Positions 46,163 through 54,903 of a stretch of DNA of 64,000 bases are shown piece by piece. Origin of the DNA: Microbacterium sp. W4I20 (GTDB taxonomy: Bacteria > Actinomycetota > Actinomycetes > Actinomycetales > Microbacteriaceae); contig NZ_JAUSYB010000001.1 of NCBI RefSeq assembly GCF_030816505.1, positions 930,001 through 994,000 on the forward strand. The letters are read 5' to 3'. The translations under genes and the position numbers were made by a program. A model generated the notes under the pieces. That model saw only the letters and a list, made by a program, of their open reading frames with translations. It did no database searches and had not been told where the DNA came from. Numbering within the stretch: the stretch's first letter is position 1; each line of letters begins with the position of its first letter.

Positions 46163-47316
46163 ACCGCCGCCAATGCCGGCGAGCTGGGGATGCAGACCAC
46201 GCTCGAGTGCAGCGCTTCCGCGACCGGCGTCGGAGCGTGCGGAAGGTGCCGATACGGGGCCTGCAGATGCAGCAGATTCCAGAACGGGCGGCACTGCAGG
46301 CCCGCATCGTTCGTCGCCTCAAGCAGCTCGTCGCGGCGATCCAGTCCGCCGGCTGCGCGGACCGCGCAGAGCCAGTAGTTACTCTCCGTCCCGCCGGGCT
46401 CAGCGAGGAACGTCACGTCGGCGACGTCGGCGAAAGCATCTCGATAGCGGTCCGCGAGACGGCGCTTCGCGGCGAGGAAATCGGGTAGCCGTTCGAGCTG
46501 TGCCACCCCCAGCGCGGCATTGAGGTTGGGCATCCGGAAGTTGTACGCGACCTCATCGTGCTCGAACTCCCAGCGGTGCGCCAGCTTGGCCGTCGTCGTG
46601 AGGTGGCGCGCGCGCAGGGCGAGCTCCTCGTCATCGGTCAGGATCATTCCCCCGCCGCCCGTGGTGAGGATCTTGTTGCCGTTGAAGCTGAGGATGCCGA
46701 GCGCCCCGAACGTCCCGGTGTGCTGTGCGCCGACCCGGCTTCCCAGCGATTCGGCGGCGTCTTCGACCACGGGAACCCCGAACGCGTCCGCGAGTTGCAG
46801 GAGTTCGACGATGCGCATCGGGTGTCCCAGGGTGTGCATCGGCACGACCGCGCCGATACGGCGACCTGTTGCGGCGTTGATGAGCCCCTCCGGGGTCGGT
46901 CGCGCCGCTCGCAACACCTGGCCGACCGCATCCACCGACAGTCCGAGGGTCTCTTCATCGCTGTCGACGAAATACGGTTGCGCCCTCGCGTGAGAGACGG
47001 CGTTCGCCGTCGCGATGAACGACAGTGCGGGGACGATGACATCATCCCCGGGGGCGACTCCGGCGAGCTCCAGTGCGACCTGTAGCGCCGACGTCCCGTT
47101 CGACACGGCGATGCCGTATGCCGCGCCGGTGAAGGCGGCGATGCCCTTCTCGAACTCTCCGACGAAGCTCCCGACGCTCGACACGAAGGTGGAGTCGAGA
47201 CATTCCCTCACGCGGTGCTTCTCGGCCTCCGCAATGTCGGGGATGTGCAGCCCGACGAAGGGCTCGTCACCGACCACGTCACGGATGGTCCGGACGAATG
47301 CCTCGGCGCTGCTCAT
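46159..47316 (-). CDS. legC: LegC-family PLP aminotransferase
   Basis: A 385-residue DegT-type aminotransferase: IPDIAEAEKHRVRECLDSTFVSSVGSFVGEFE, the LegC-type start with its 'VSSVG' segment, then SNGTSALQVALELAGVAPGDDVIVPALSFIATANAV, VVEDAAESLGS and PLP lysine K215 in LSFNGNKILTTGGGGM. It would transaminate the 4-keto product of LegB. ATG 47316 overlaps legB by ATGA; upstream in-frame codons are not conserved. Confidence 0.87.
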   Translation of the reverse strand: MSSAEAFVRTIRDVVGDEPFVGLHIPDIAEAEKHRVRECLDSTFVSSVGSFVGEFEKGIAAFTGAAYGIAVSNGTSALQVALELAGVAPGDDVIVPALSFIATANAVSHARAQPYFVDSDEETLGLSVDAVGQVLRAARPTPEGLINAATGRRIGAVVPMHTLGHPMRIVELLQLADAFGVPVVEDAAESLGSRVGAQHTGTFGALGILSFNGNKILTTGGGGMILTDDEELALRARHLTTTAKLAHRWEFEHDEVAYNFRMPNLNAALGVAQLERLPDFLAAKRRLADRYRDAFADVADVTFLAEPGGTESNYWLCAVRAAGGLDRRDELLEATNDAGLQCRPFWNLLHLQAPYRHLPHAPTPVAEALHSSVVCIPSSPALAAV

Positions 47317-48308
47317 ACGACGTACGCGTCGGTGCGGTACCGGGCGAGGTTCGCCGGGTCTGTGAACCACTCCGCCGTGGCGCGGAGCCCCTCGCGGAAA
47401 CCTTCGATGCCTTCATGGCGCGGGCTCCAGCCGAGGATCTCACGGGCCTTCGTGTTGTCGGAGAACAACCGCTCGACCTCGGAGCTGGCCGGCCGCAGGC
47501 GGGACGGGTCCTCGGTCGCGGTCGCATCGACGCCCATCACCTCGGCGATCAGGTCGAAGGTCTGGCCGATCGACACCTCGAAGCCGGCACCGAGGTTGAT
47601 GACCTCGCCGACGCCCGCGGTGCTCGTGAGCGCCGTCGTGAACCCGGAGACGGTGTCGGGAACGTACGTGAAGTCGCGCGAAGGCGTGATGGCGCCGAGC
47701 TGGATCTCGCGCTTCCCCGCGGCGAGTTGACTGATGATCGTCGGAATGACCGCGCGCGCGGACTGGCGGGGACCGAAGGTGTTGAAGGGCCGGATCGTCA
47801 CTGTCGGGAGGCCGAAGGATGCGTGGTACGAGTTCACCATCTGATCAGCGGCGATCTTCGAAGCGGAGTACGGGGACTGCCCCTGCAGGGGGTGCCCCTC
47901 GTCCATCGGGACATAGCGGGCCGTGCCGTACACCTCGCTCGTCGAGGTGTGGATGAAGCGGCTGATGTCCGCCGCGCGAGCAGCGTTCAGGAGATTCAGC
48001 GTGCCCTGGATGTTCGTCTGGACATACAGGTCGGGAGCCGCGTAGGAATACGGGATCGCGATCAGCGCAGCAAGGTGCAGGACGGCGTCACGGTCCCGTA
48101 CTGCCGACATCATGAGCGCCGGATCCCGCACATCCCCCGGGAGGAACTCGATCTGCGACGCGATCTCCGGATCGATGCCGTCGAGCCAGCCCCGGGAGTC
48201 GAACGAGTTGTAGAGCACGAGCGCCCGGACATCATGGCCGTCTCTGACGAGTTGCTCCGCGAGGTGCGATCCGATGAATCCGTCAGCTCCTGTGAGCAGT
48301 ACCTTCAT
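47313..48308 (-). CDS. legB: NAD-dependent 4,6-dehydratase LegB
   Basis: A 331-residue extended SDR: TGADGFIGSHLAEQLVRDGHDVRALVLYNSFDSRGWLDG, HLAALIAIPYSYAAPDLYVQTNIQGTLNLLNAAR, TSTSEVYGTARYVPMDEGHPLQGQSPYSASKIAADQM and RPFNTFGPRQSARAVIPTIISQL. These are the specific LegB segments seen in legionaminate loci. It removes water from the GDP- or UDP-GlcNAc hexose to give the 4-keto-6-deoxy sugar. It is the first gene of the operon, with TAGACT 6 nt before its ATG. Confidence 0.9.
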   Translation of the reverse strand: MKVLLTGADGFIGSHLAEQLVRDGHDVRALVLYNSFDSRGWLDGIDPEIASQIEFLPGDVRDPALMMSAVRDRDAVLHLAALIAIPYSYAAPDLYVQTNIQGTLNLLNAARAADISRFIHTSTSEVYGTARYVPMDEGHPLQGQSPYSASKIAADQMVNSYHASFGLPTVTIRPFNTFGPRQSARAVIPTIISQLAAGKREIQLGAITPSRDFTYVPDTVSGFTTALTSTAGVGEVINLGAGFEVSIGQTFDLIAEVMGVDATATEDPSRLRPASSEVERLFSDNTKAREILGWSPRHEGIEGFREGLRATAEWFTDPANLARYRTDAYVV

Positions 48309-48314
48309 GCTGCC

Positions 48315-48320
48315 AGTCTA
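48315..48320 (-). promoter_or_regulatory. -10 element of the legionaminate operon, leaderless
   Basis: TAGACT on the minus strand, 6 nt before ATG 48308. It would drive legB to the 40717 gene as one leaderless message. Confidence 0.5.
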
Positions 48321-48338
48321 TCCGAGCGCTCCTCGCCG

Positions 48339-51300
48339 CTACCTGGTGTAAGACAGGGTCCCGTTGGCGAACGACTGGGTGCACTTCGTCGACGAGCACG
48401 TTTCAGCGCTCGTCGGCCAGCCGAGGTCTCCGCGGATCCAGCCGCGAGCGCTGTACAGCTTCATCATCGCGCTCGACGACGCGAAGGTTCCGTAGGAGGA
48501 GGAGTGGATCCACCCCCCGGTGAACGCCTGCCCGAATCCGTTGCCGTTCGGGTCAGTCACCACAGTCACGTCGCGGTCCGCGAACCCGAGCATGCTCTTG
48601 GCGCCGCCCATGGACGTGTAGAGCTGAGAGATCTTCGCGTTCGACGTGGTCAGGACGACCGCTTCTTGCGTACCCTGCACGCGAATGGCGCCGTTCACGA
48701 AGGCCTGCCGGCAGATCCCATCGGCACAGGCTTCCGCACCGACCGGCCACCCCAGCGATCCGCGGATCCAGCCGGCCGGGCTGAACACCTGCATGATGGT
48801 GGTCGAGGACGTGAAGGTGCCGTAGCCAGAAGAGTGGATCCAGCCGCCGTCGAACTTCTGCGCGAAGCCGTTGCCGTTCTTGTCGGTGATCGTCTGCACA
48901 GACCCCGCCGCCTGCCCGAGGAAGCCCGCAGCGCCACCGGCCGCCTGATACGCCTTCTGGATGGCCTGGTTCTGCCCCGTCAGGATCGCCACCGCCGCTG
49001 AGCCGGACTGGTACCGGATGGTGCCTCCTGCGAACGACTGCGCGCAGGCGCCGGAAGCACACGTCTCGGCCCCCGTCGGCCAGCCGAGCGGTCCGCGCAA
49101 CCACCCGGCGGCGCTGTACGCCTTCATGATCGCTGCGGAGGAGGCGAACGAGCCGCTCGCCGACGAGTGGATCCAGCCACCGTCGAACTTCTGTGCGACG
49201 CCGTTGCCGTTCTTGTCGGTGACTGTCGTCTCCGCGCCCGTCGGCCAGCCGAGCGCACCTCGGAGCCAGCCCGCGGCGCTGTACGCGGTCATGATCCGCG
49301 TCGACGAGGAGAACGATCCGGCATCCGACGAATGGATCCAGCCACCGGTGAACTGCTGAGTCACACCGTTGCCGTTCGGATCGGTGACCGCGGTCTCCGC
49401 CCCCGTCGGCCACCCCAGTGCGCCTCGGACCCAGCCGGACGCGCTGTACGCGGTCATGATCCGTGCGGACGAGGCGAAAGTGCCCTTGGCCGAGGAGTGG
49501 ATCCAGCCGTTCACGAAGCGCTGCGCGTCGCCGTTGCCGTTCGCATCGGTCACGTGCTGGACCACCCCGGAGGGCGCCCCGATCCACCCCGAAAGCCCGC
49601 CGAGCGACTGGTGGAGGGTACGGATTGCCGCGGTGATCTTGGTACCATCCGACCCTGCCGTCGCGGCTGTCAGGCTGCCCTTGGCGAACGGCTGCGTGCA
49701 TCCGAGGTCTGTGCACTTCTCTGCACCGGTGGGCCAGCCGAGCGACCCGCGCACCCAGCCGGCGGCCGAGTAGAGCGCCATGATCTGAGCGGAGCTCGCG
49801 AAGGTTCCGCGCGCGCTGGAGTGGATCCAGCCGCCGGCGAACTGCTGGGCATAGCCGTTGCCGTTCGCGTCGGTCACCCGTTTCACCGGCTGCAGCGGGT
49901 ACCCCAGTGGGCCTGTCGCGCCGCCGGAGGCCTGGTACACCGTGCGGATGGCAGAGTTCGTCACGTCGGCCGCAGGACCGGCGGGCTCACCCTTCTTGAA
50001 CTGCAGCACCCCGCCTTGGAACGGCTGCGAGCATACTGTCGAGGTGCAGGTCTCCGGCCCTGTGGGCCATCCGAACGCCCCGCGCACCCACCCGACCTTG
50101 CTGTAGGCGGTCATGATCGTCGCGGACGATGCGAACGTACCGGCCGCGGAGGAATGGATCCAGCCCCCCTCGAATCTCTGCGCGAAGCCGTCGCCGTTCG
50201 GGTCCACGATGCTCTGCACAGGCGAGACGGCGTAGGCGAGCGGTCCGCCTGATCCGCCCTGCGCGGTGTAGACCGTCTTGATCTGCTGGTTATCCACCGC
50301 CGGGACGACGTAGGCCGGCTGTCCCGCCGGGTACCGGATCAGTCCTCCCGCGAACGACTGACCACACATCTGCGATCCGCAGGTTTCTCTGCTCGTGGGC
50401 CAGCCCAGGGGCCCGCGAAGCCATCCGGCGGCGCTGTATGCCGTCATGACGCTTCGCCCCGAGGCGAACGTGCCCTTCGTCGAGGAATGGATCCACCCCG
50501 TCGCGAACTCCTGGGAGATGCCGTCGCCGTTGGGATCGGTGATCGCCTTCGGAGTCGCAGTCGGATATCCGAGTTTGCCGGTGAGCCCGCCCTGTGCGAC
50601 GTACTCGGTGTAGACCGCGCCGTAGACGGTGATCGGACCGAGGGCGCGCGTCCAGGTGATGACACCCTTCGCGTAGTTCCAGGTGCACCGCGCGGTGGCT
50701 GCCGTGCAGTTCGGCTGCGCGCCCGCAGCTCCGAGCACACCGGACGCGCCGCCGAGCTTGGTGTGCAGACGTGAGATCTCGCCGAGCGGATCCACGGTCT
50801 GGGTCGATCCGAACCAGTCAGTGAAGTAGTTGTAGAAGTTCCGGTTGCCGTACGCGGAGCAGCTGTTGCCCTCGCCGTAACCGGCACGAAGTGCGGCCGC
50901 GTTCGGCTGGTACGGGGTGTAGTAGTACAGCGCCGACGTCGCCTTGTTGGCGACGCGCACCGGTGACGAACCGCACGAGGCGTTCGGGTTGTAGAGGATG
51001 TTCCACGTCTTCCCGGGTGCGTACCACTGGAACCACTTGCCTTCCATGTAGATCTGCATCTGACGCGCGGCGCCGTAGATCTGGTGGAAGAAACCGATGT
51101 AGTTCGGGTCGCACGGCGCGGTGTCCGGGCAGCCCTGGCCCAGCGCGATGTTGAACCGCCAGGCGCTCGGCCAGGTGTGTGTGATCAGGCCCTGCTCCTT
51201 CTGGAGCATCACGATGAGCACCTGGGGATTGATGTTGCAGGATTGCGCCACTCGGTAGATGATCCGCGCGGCCGACTCGTTCGCGGCGCCCGTGTACCCG

Positions 51301-51701
51301 TCGCAGTACGCGTCGGCGGGACGCGTCACGGAGCTGATCCGGAAATCCTTGAGGCAGACGATCTGTTTGCCGTCCTCATCCTTCCCACCGAGGCAGCGCG
51401 CCACCTTGCTGCTGAAGAAGCTCTGGATCTGCGCTTCGCTCATCGTGCCGCTGTTGGTGAATGTCGCGTCGCTGATGATGTTGCCTGCGTTGAATCCGAC
51501 GAGAGAAGTCTTGACGATGCCCGCGGCCGCAGGGTCGACGGATGCCCGCGCGAGGTGCGCGCTGCTCGTCGAGGAAACGGAAGCCGATGCGGCGGTGGCG
51601 GGGACCACCGTGCCGATCATCAGGGCGGAGGCAGCGAGGAAACAAGTGAGGAGCTGGGCGACCCTCAGAGTGTTTCGAGAGCGTGGGGCACGTCGAGACA
51701 T
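48339..51701 (-). CDS. secreted LGFP-repeat protein with lysozyme-like N-terminal domain
   Basis: A 1120-residue secreted protein. Signal peptide about 1-38 (ends VVPATAASA). Residues ~55-305 form a Cys-containing domain with QVLIVMLQKEQGLITHTWPS, in which the Glu could be catalytic as in lytic enzymes, and FHQIYGAARQMQIYMEG. The rest is built of LGFP repeats, with eight GWIHSS units each followed by GWxRGxxGWPTxxE. LGFP repeats are known from actinobacterial cell-wall proteins and are thought to hold the protein to wall glycan. There is no sortase motif. The start is ATG 51701; TAACAG about 40 nt upstream may be its -10. It lies between the glycan operons. Confidence 0.8.
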   Translation of the reverse strand: MSRRAPRSRNTLRVAQLLTCFLAASALMIGTVVPATAASASVSSTSSAHLARASVDPAAAGIVKTSLVGFNAGNIISDATFTNSGTMSEAQIQSFFSSKVARCLGGKDEDGKQIVCLKDFRISSVTRPADAYCDGYTGAANESAARIIYRVAQSCNINPQVLIVMLQKEQGLITHTWPSAWRFNIALGQGCPDTAPCDPNYIGFFHQIYGAARQMQIYMEGKWFQWYAPGKTWNILYNPNASCGSSPVRVANKATSALYYYTPYQPNAAALRAGYGEGNSCSAYGNRNFYNYFTDWFGSTQTVDPLGEISRLHTKLGGASGVLGAAGAQPNCTAATARCTWNYAKGVITWTRALGPITVYGAVYTEYVAQGGLTGKLGYPTATPKAITDPNGDGISQEFATGWIHSSTKGTFASGRSVMTAYSAAGWLRGPLGWPTSRETCGSQMCGQSFAGGLIRYPAGQPAYVVPAVDNQQIKTVYTAQGGSGGPLAYAVSPVQSIVDPNGDGFAQRFEGGWIHSSAAGTFASSATIMTAYSKVGWVRGAFGWPTGPETCTSTVCSQPFQGGVLQFKKGEPAGPAADVTNSAIRTVYQASGGATGPLGYPLQPVKRVTDANGNGYAQQFAGGWIHSSARGTFASSAQIMALYSAAGWVRGSLGWPTGAEKCTDLGCTQPFAKGSLTAATAGSDGTKITAAIRTLHQSLGGLSGWIGAPSGVVQHVTDANGNGDAQRFVNGWIHSSAKGTFASSARIMTAYSASGWVRGALGWPTGAETAVTDPNGNGVTQQFTGGWIHSSDAGSFSSSTRIMTAYSAAGWLRGALGWPTGAETTVTDKNGNGVAQKFDGGWIHSSASGSFASSAAIMKAYSAAGWLRGPLGWPTGAETCASGACAQSFAGGTIRYQSGSAAVAILTGQNQAIQKAYQAAGGAAGFLGQAAGSVQTITDKNGNGFAQKFDGGWIHSSGYGTFTSSTTIMQVFSPAGWIRGSLGWPVGAEACADGICRQAFVNGAIRVQGTQEAVVLTTSNAKISQLYTSMGGAKSMLGFADRDVTVVTDPNGNGFGQAFTGGWIHSSSYGTFASSSAMMKLYSARGWIRGDLGWPTSAETCSSTKCTQSFANGTLSYTR

Positions 51702-51802
51702 GTGACCAGTGTGACGGAAGTTGCAGGATGGTGCCACTGTTACTGAGAAATCGCCGCAAGAACCCGGCGTGTCGCACAGACCCGCAGGTAGCTCTCAGGA
51801 GA

Positions 51803-52876
51803 TCAGAGGTCGGCGTGCAGAGCCCAGACGCGCTCGGCCGCGCTCGCCCACGAGAACGCACGGGAGCGGTCGTCGGCGAGCACGCTCAGGCGCGCGGACG
51901 CATCGCCCGTCGCATCCGCCACGGCCTCCGCCAACCCGTCCTCCGGCACGAGGACTCCGCCATCCGCGATGACGTCGCAGTGCGATCCGCTCTCCACAGC
52001 GATCACCGGGATGCCCAGGGCCATCGCCTCCACCGCACGCCACGGCCACGCGGCGATCGCGCTCGTCGCTGCGAACCCGGCTGCGCCGGCGAGCACTGCG
52101 GCACGATCGGCGGGCGACAGCGCACCGCGCACGTGGGCGCGCCGTTCAGGGAGCCCTGCGGCCGAGGCGATCTCGGCGAGACGCGGCTCCGCGCCCTCCC
52201 GTGCGTCGAGCACGACGGCATCGATCCCCGCCTCGACGGCACCTCGGAAGCCCTCGCTGAGCGTGGCCTCGGAGCCGGTCAGGACCACATAGCGGGCCGG
52301 AAGGGACAGCGCGACCCGTCGGTCGTCGGCGTCGTCCGGCACCGCGAAATCTCGCGGCGCCGCTCCGGCGATGACCCGGATGCGGTCACCGAGCTTGGCG
52401 AGTTCGGACAGCCGTTCCCCGATGGCGTGCGTGGGCACGACCACGGCGTCCGCGTGCTTGACCGCGCGGCGCAGCATCCCCCGCTGCCAGGCCACCACAC
52501 CCTTGGGCAGCAGTTCGGGAGCGTCCCAGGCCCGCAGATCCCAGAGAGTCACAGTCGTCTGATCGTTGTCGTGCAGCCTGTCGTGCCGCACGAGCGGCGC
52601 CATCAGAGACGGTGCGTGGACGAGTCCTCCCCCGACGCCGGGCGCGATCCCGAGCTGCCAGGATCCCGCGAGCTCACGACGCCCGAGAGCGAGCGTGCGC
52701 ACATCCGTGAGACCGCTGATCGGCACCTCTGCACCCGCCGGGACGATGGCCTCGACCGTGCAGCCGGACGGGGCCGTCGCCACCAATCCGATCGTCAGAT
52801 CCACTGCAGCGGCCGCCTGATCGGGATCGACCACGTGCACAAGCTGATCCAGAACAACACGCAGTCGAGCACCCAT
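51803..52876 (-). CDS. glycosyltransferase family 4-like protein
   Basis: A 357-residue GT-B protein with PGVGGGLVHAPSLMAPLVRHD, DAVVVPTHAIGERLSELAKLGDRIRVIAGAAPRDFAVP, YVVLTGSEATLSEGFRGAVEAGI and AGFAATSAIAAWPWRAVEAMALGIPVIAVESGSH (donor-binding Glu in RAVEAMALG). The N-terminal acceptor loop is shorter than in typical GT4 enzymes. It resembles mannosyltransferases of actinobacteria, but the sugar is unknown. TAGCCT lies 6 nt before ATG 52876. It is divergent from the DUF4012 gene. Confidence 0.8.
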   Translation of the reverse strand: MGARLRVVLDQLVHVVDPDQAAAAVDLTIGLVATAPSGCTVEAIVPAGAEVPISGLTDVRTLALGRRELAGSWQLGIAPGVGGGLVHAPSLMAPLVRHDRLHDNDQTTVTLWDLRAWDAPELLPKGVVAWQRGMLRRAVKHADAVVVPTHAIGERLSELAKLGDRIRVIAGAAPRDFAVPDDADDRRVALSLPARYVVLTGSEATLSEGFRGAVEAGIDAVVLDAREGAEPRLAEIASAAGLPERRAHVRGALSPADRAAVLAGAAGFAATSAIAAWPWRAVEAMALGIPVIAVESGSHCDVIADGGVLVPEDGLAEAVADATGDASARLSVLADDRSRAFSWASAAERVWALHADL

Positions 52877-52882
52877 GCGCTC

Positions 52883-52888
52883 AGGCTA
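52883..52888 (-). promoter_or_regulatory. -10 element of the GT4 gene, leaderless
   Basis: TAGCCT on the minus strand followed by GAGCGC and ATG 52876. Confidence 0.5.
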
Positions 52889-52985
52889 TCCTCGCCTCGC
52901 CCCTCCCCCGTGGAGCGCGACGCCGGATCCCCGTGAATGTCAGCGTTCCCACAGCATCCGGCACATGTCTCACGGACGTTCGTGC

Positions 52986-52991
52986 TTGAAT
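52986..52991 (+). promoter_or_regulatory. -10 element of the DUF4012 gene, leaderless
   Basis: TTGAAT, 6 nt, then GTG 52998. It supports the GTG over an in-frame ATG at 52965. Confidence 0.4.
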
Positions 52992-52997
52992 GCTCTC

Positions 52998-54761
52998 GTG
53001 AGCGACGGTCGACTTCCCGTTCGGCGCCGATGGATCGGGTGGACCGTCGGCGTCGTGCTGACCCTGCTCGTGCTCGCCATCGGATGGGTCGCCATCCGAG
53101 GCATAGGCGCGGTGAGCGACCTGCAGCAGGTCGCGAAGGGTGCCTCCCAGTTGAAGAAGTCCATCGGCGATGGCGATCTCGACGGCGCGAAGCCGATCGC
53201 CGAGAGCATCGCGGCGAACGCGAGGTCCGCGCACGACCTCACCTCGGATCCGATCTGGCAGGCCTTCACACTGCTCCCCTGGCTCGGGCCCAACTTCGGC
53301 GCGGTGAGCGAGATCGCCGACATCGCCGACGACGTCTCGGATGGCGCCCTCGCGCCGCTGCTCGACGTCGCCGCCGACTTCGACCTGGCGGGCCTGGGCT
53401 TCAGCGACGGCGCGATCGATCTCGCACCGTTCGCCCAGATCGAGAAGCCTCTCGGTGCCGCCAGTTCAGCTCTCACCGACGCGCAGCTCCGCGCTCAACG
53501 CATCGATGCCGGTGCCACGCTCCCTCCCCTCGCCGACGCGGTGGGAGAGCTGCGGTCATCCGTCACGCAGGCCGCGACGGTGGTCGGGTCCCTGCACGGC
53601 GCATCGGTGCTGCTGCCGACCATGCTCGGCGGTGAGGGTCCGCGCGACTACGTCCTGGCGATGCAGAACAACGCGGAGCTCCGCTCATCCGGCGGAATCG
53701 TCGGCTCGATCGCCCTGTTGCACGCGGAGGACGGCAGGATCGAGTTGCAGAAGCAGGCGTCGACGAGCGACTTCCCGCCCCTCGACACAGCCCTTCCGCT
53801 GAGCGACTCGACCATCGCGCTGTTCGAGGACCGTCCGGGACGATACCTGCAGAACATCACCAACATCCCGGACTTCGCCGACGCGGGTGCGACGCTCGCC
53901 GCCCGGTGGACGGGGCGTTTCGGGGGGAAGGTCGACGGCGTCATCGCAGTGGACGCCATCGTCGCGAAACACCTGATGGGAGCGATCGGCGAGCTGAAGT
54001 TCGGCCCCTTCACCGCGACGGAGGACTCCGTGGTGGACATCCTGCTGTCGCAGGTGTACGCGACCATCTCCGACCCTGCCGTGCAGGACGACATCTTCGC
54101 CCAGGCGGCGAGAGGGCTCTTCGGTGTCGCTCTCTCCGGGGGCGACACTCCCGCGCTCCTCGGCGCCCTCGCCGAGTCCGCCTCCGAGGATCGGATCAGG
54201 ATCTGGAGCGCGCACGAAGACGAGCAGTCGCTGCTGGCCTCGTCCGACCTCGGCGGGACGATCCCGGAGGACACCGCGGATGCGACCTACGTCGGGGTGC
54301 TGCTGAACGACACGACCGGCAGCAAGATGGACTACTACACGCGGGCCTCCGTGACGACGGCGGTCGGCACCTGCGACGGCGCGGCGACGACGCAGGTACG
54401 GGTCACCTGGAAGAGCACCGCCCCCGCAGATGCTGCGACGTCCTTGCCGGAGTACGTCACCGGCGGTGGCGTCTACGGCGTGCCGGCCGGCTCCGTGCGC
54501 ACCCTCATCGCGGTCTACGGACCGGCAGGCGCCACGCCGTCCCATACCGACAGGGACGGCGCGGAGGAGGGCGTGCAGACCGCCCTGCTCGGCACCCGCT
54601 CGGTCGTGCAGCACGAGGTGCTCCTCGCCCCCGGCGAGTCGACGACCATCACCGTCGAGTTCCAGGGAGAGGGCGCGGGCGAGCGGCTCACGCAGGTGAA
54701 CATGACCCCGATGATCGACCCTCCGAAGGCGACGCGCGAAGAGCTTCAGTGCAGTTCGTGA
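52998..54761 (+). CDS. DUF4012 family membrane-anchored protein
   Basis: A 587-residue protein with a basic N terminus, one transmembrane helix (about 12-32) and a large extracytoplasmic region. GPRDYVLAMQNNAELRSSGGIVGSIALL and GGKVDGVIAVDAIVAKHLMGAIGEL are typical of DUF4012, a family often encoded with LCP ligases and glycan genes in actinobacteria. The family's function is not established. The nearby LCP gene suggests a role in placing polymer on the wall. An earlier ATG at 52965 would add a short tail. Confidence 0.8.
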   Translation: MSDGRLPVRRRWIGWTVGVVLTLLVLAIGWVAIRGIGAVSDLQQVAKGASQLKKSIGDGDLDGAKPIAESIAANARSAHDLTSDPIWQAFTLLPWLGPNFGAVSEIADIADDVSDGALAPLLDVAADFDLAGLGFSDGAIDLAPFAQIEKPLGAASSALTDAQLRAQRIDAGATLPPLADAVGELRSSVTQAATVVGSLHGASVLLPTMLGGEGPRDYVLAMQNNAELRSSGGIVGSIALLHAEDGRIELQKQASTSDFPPLDTALPLSDSTIALFEDRPGRYLQNITNIPDFADAGATLAARWTGRFGGKVDGVIAVDAIVAKHLMGAIGELKFGPFTATEDSVVDILLSQVYATISDPAVQDDIFAQAARGLFGVALSGGDTPALLGALAESASEDRIRIWSAHEDEQSLLASSDLGGTIPEDTADATYVGVLLNDTTGSKMDYYTRASVTTAVGTCDGAATTQVRVTWKSTAPADAATSLPEYVTGGGVYGVPAGSVRTLIAVYGPAGATPSHTDRDGAEEGVQTALLGTRSVVQHEVLLAPGESTTITVEFQGEGAGERLTQVNMTPMIDPPKATREELQCSS

Positions 54762-54775
54762 CTTTCGCCGCCGAA

Positions 54776-54781
54776 TAGGCT
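54776..54781 (+). promoter_or_regulatory. -10 element of the LAXTG surface-protein gene
   Basis: TAGGCT within GAATAGGCTACTGTCG, 15 bp after the DUF4012 stop. The predicted leader is about 115 nt and contains a small hairpin (CCTGCC/GGCAGG at about 54820-54836) and, before ATG 54904, a GGGGAGA ribosome binding site. No riboswitch is recognised. Confidence 0.4.
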
Positions 54782-54903
54782 ACTGTCGACTCACTGGGGA
54801 ATATCTGGGCTCTGTCTTCCTGCCGTGGGGGCAGGATGAGCTCACGCAGTCGAATGCAGGGGTGTGTTCGGGTGCGATTCCGCGTGAAATTCTGGGGAGA
54901 ATC

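Noticed and set aside
32975..47316. The two DegT-type aminotransferases as PseC-type enzymes of pseudaminic acid
   Set aside because: A pseudaminate set needs PseB, PseG and PseI-type partners; the neighbours here are LegB/LegG/PtmE and WbpB/WbpD-like instead.
49167..50252. Plus-strand open frame with periodic sequence opposite the LGFP gene
   Set aside because: Its periodicity mirrors the LGFP repeats read in the wrong direction; it has no start signals or homology that I can see.
48339..51701. CRISPR or satellite-like DNA from the periodic repeats
   Set aside because: The repeats are coding, in frame, of unequal length and diverged at third positions; they correspond to LGFP protein repeats.
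54782..54903. Riboswitch in the leader of the LAXTG protein gene
   Set aside because: Only a short CCTGCC/GGCAGG hairpin is present; no known riboswitch core was recognisable.
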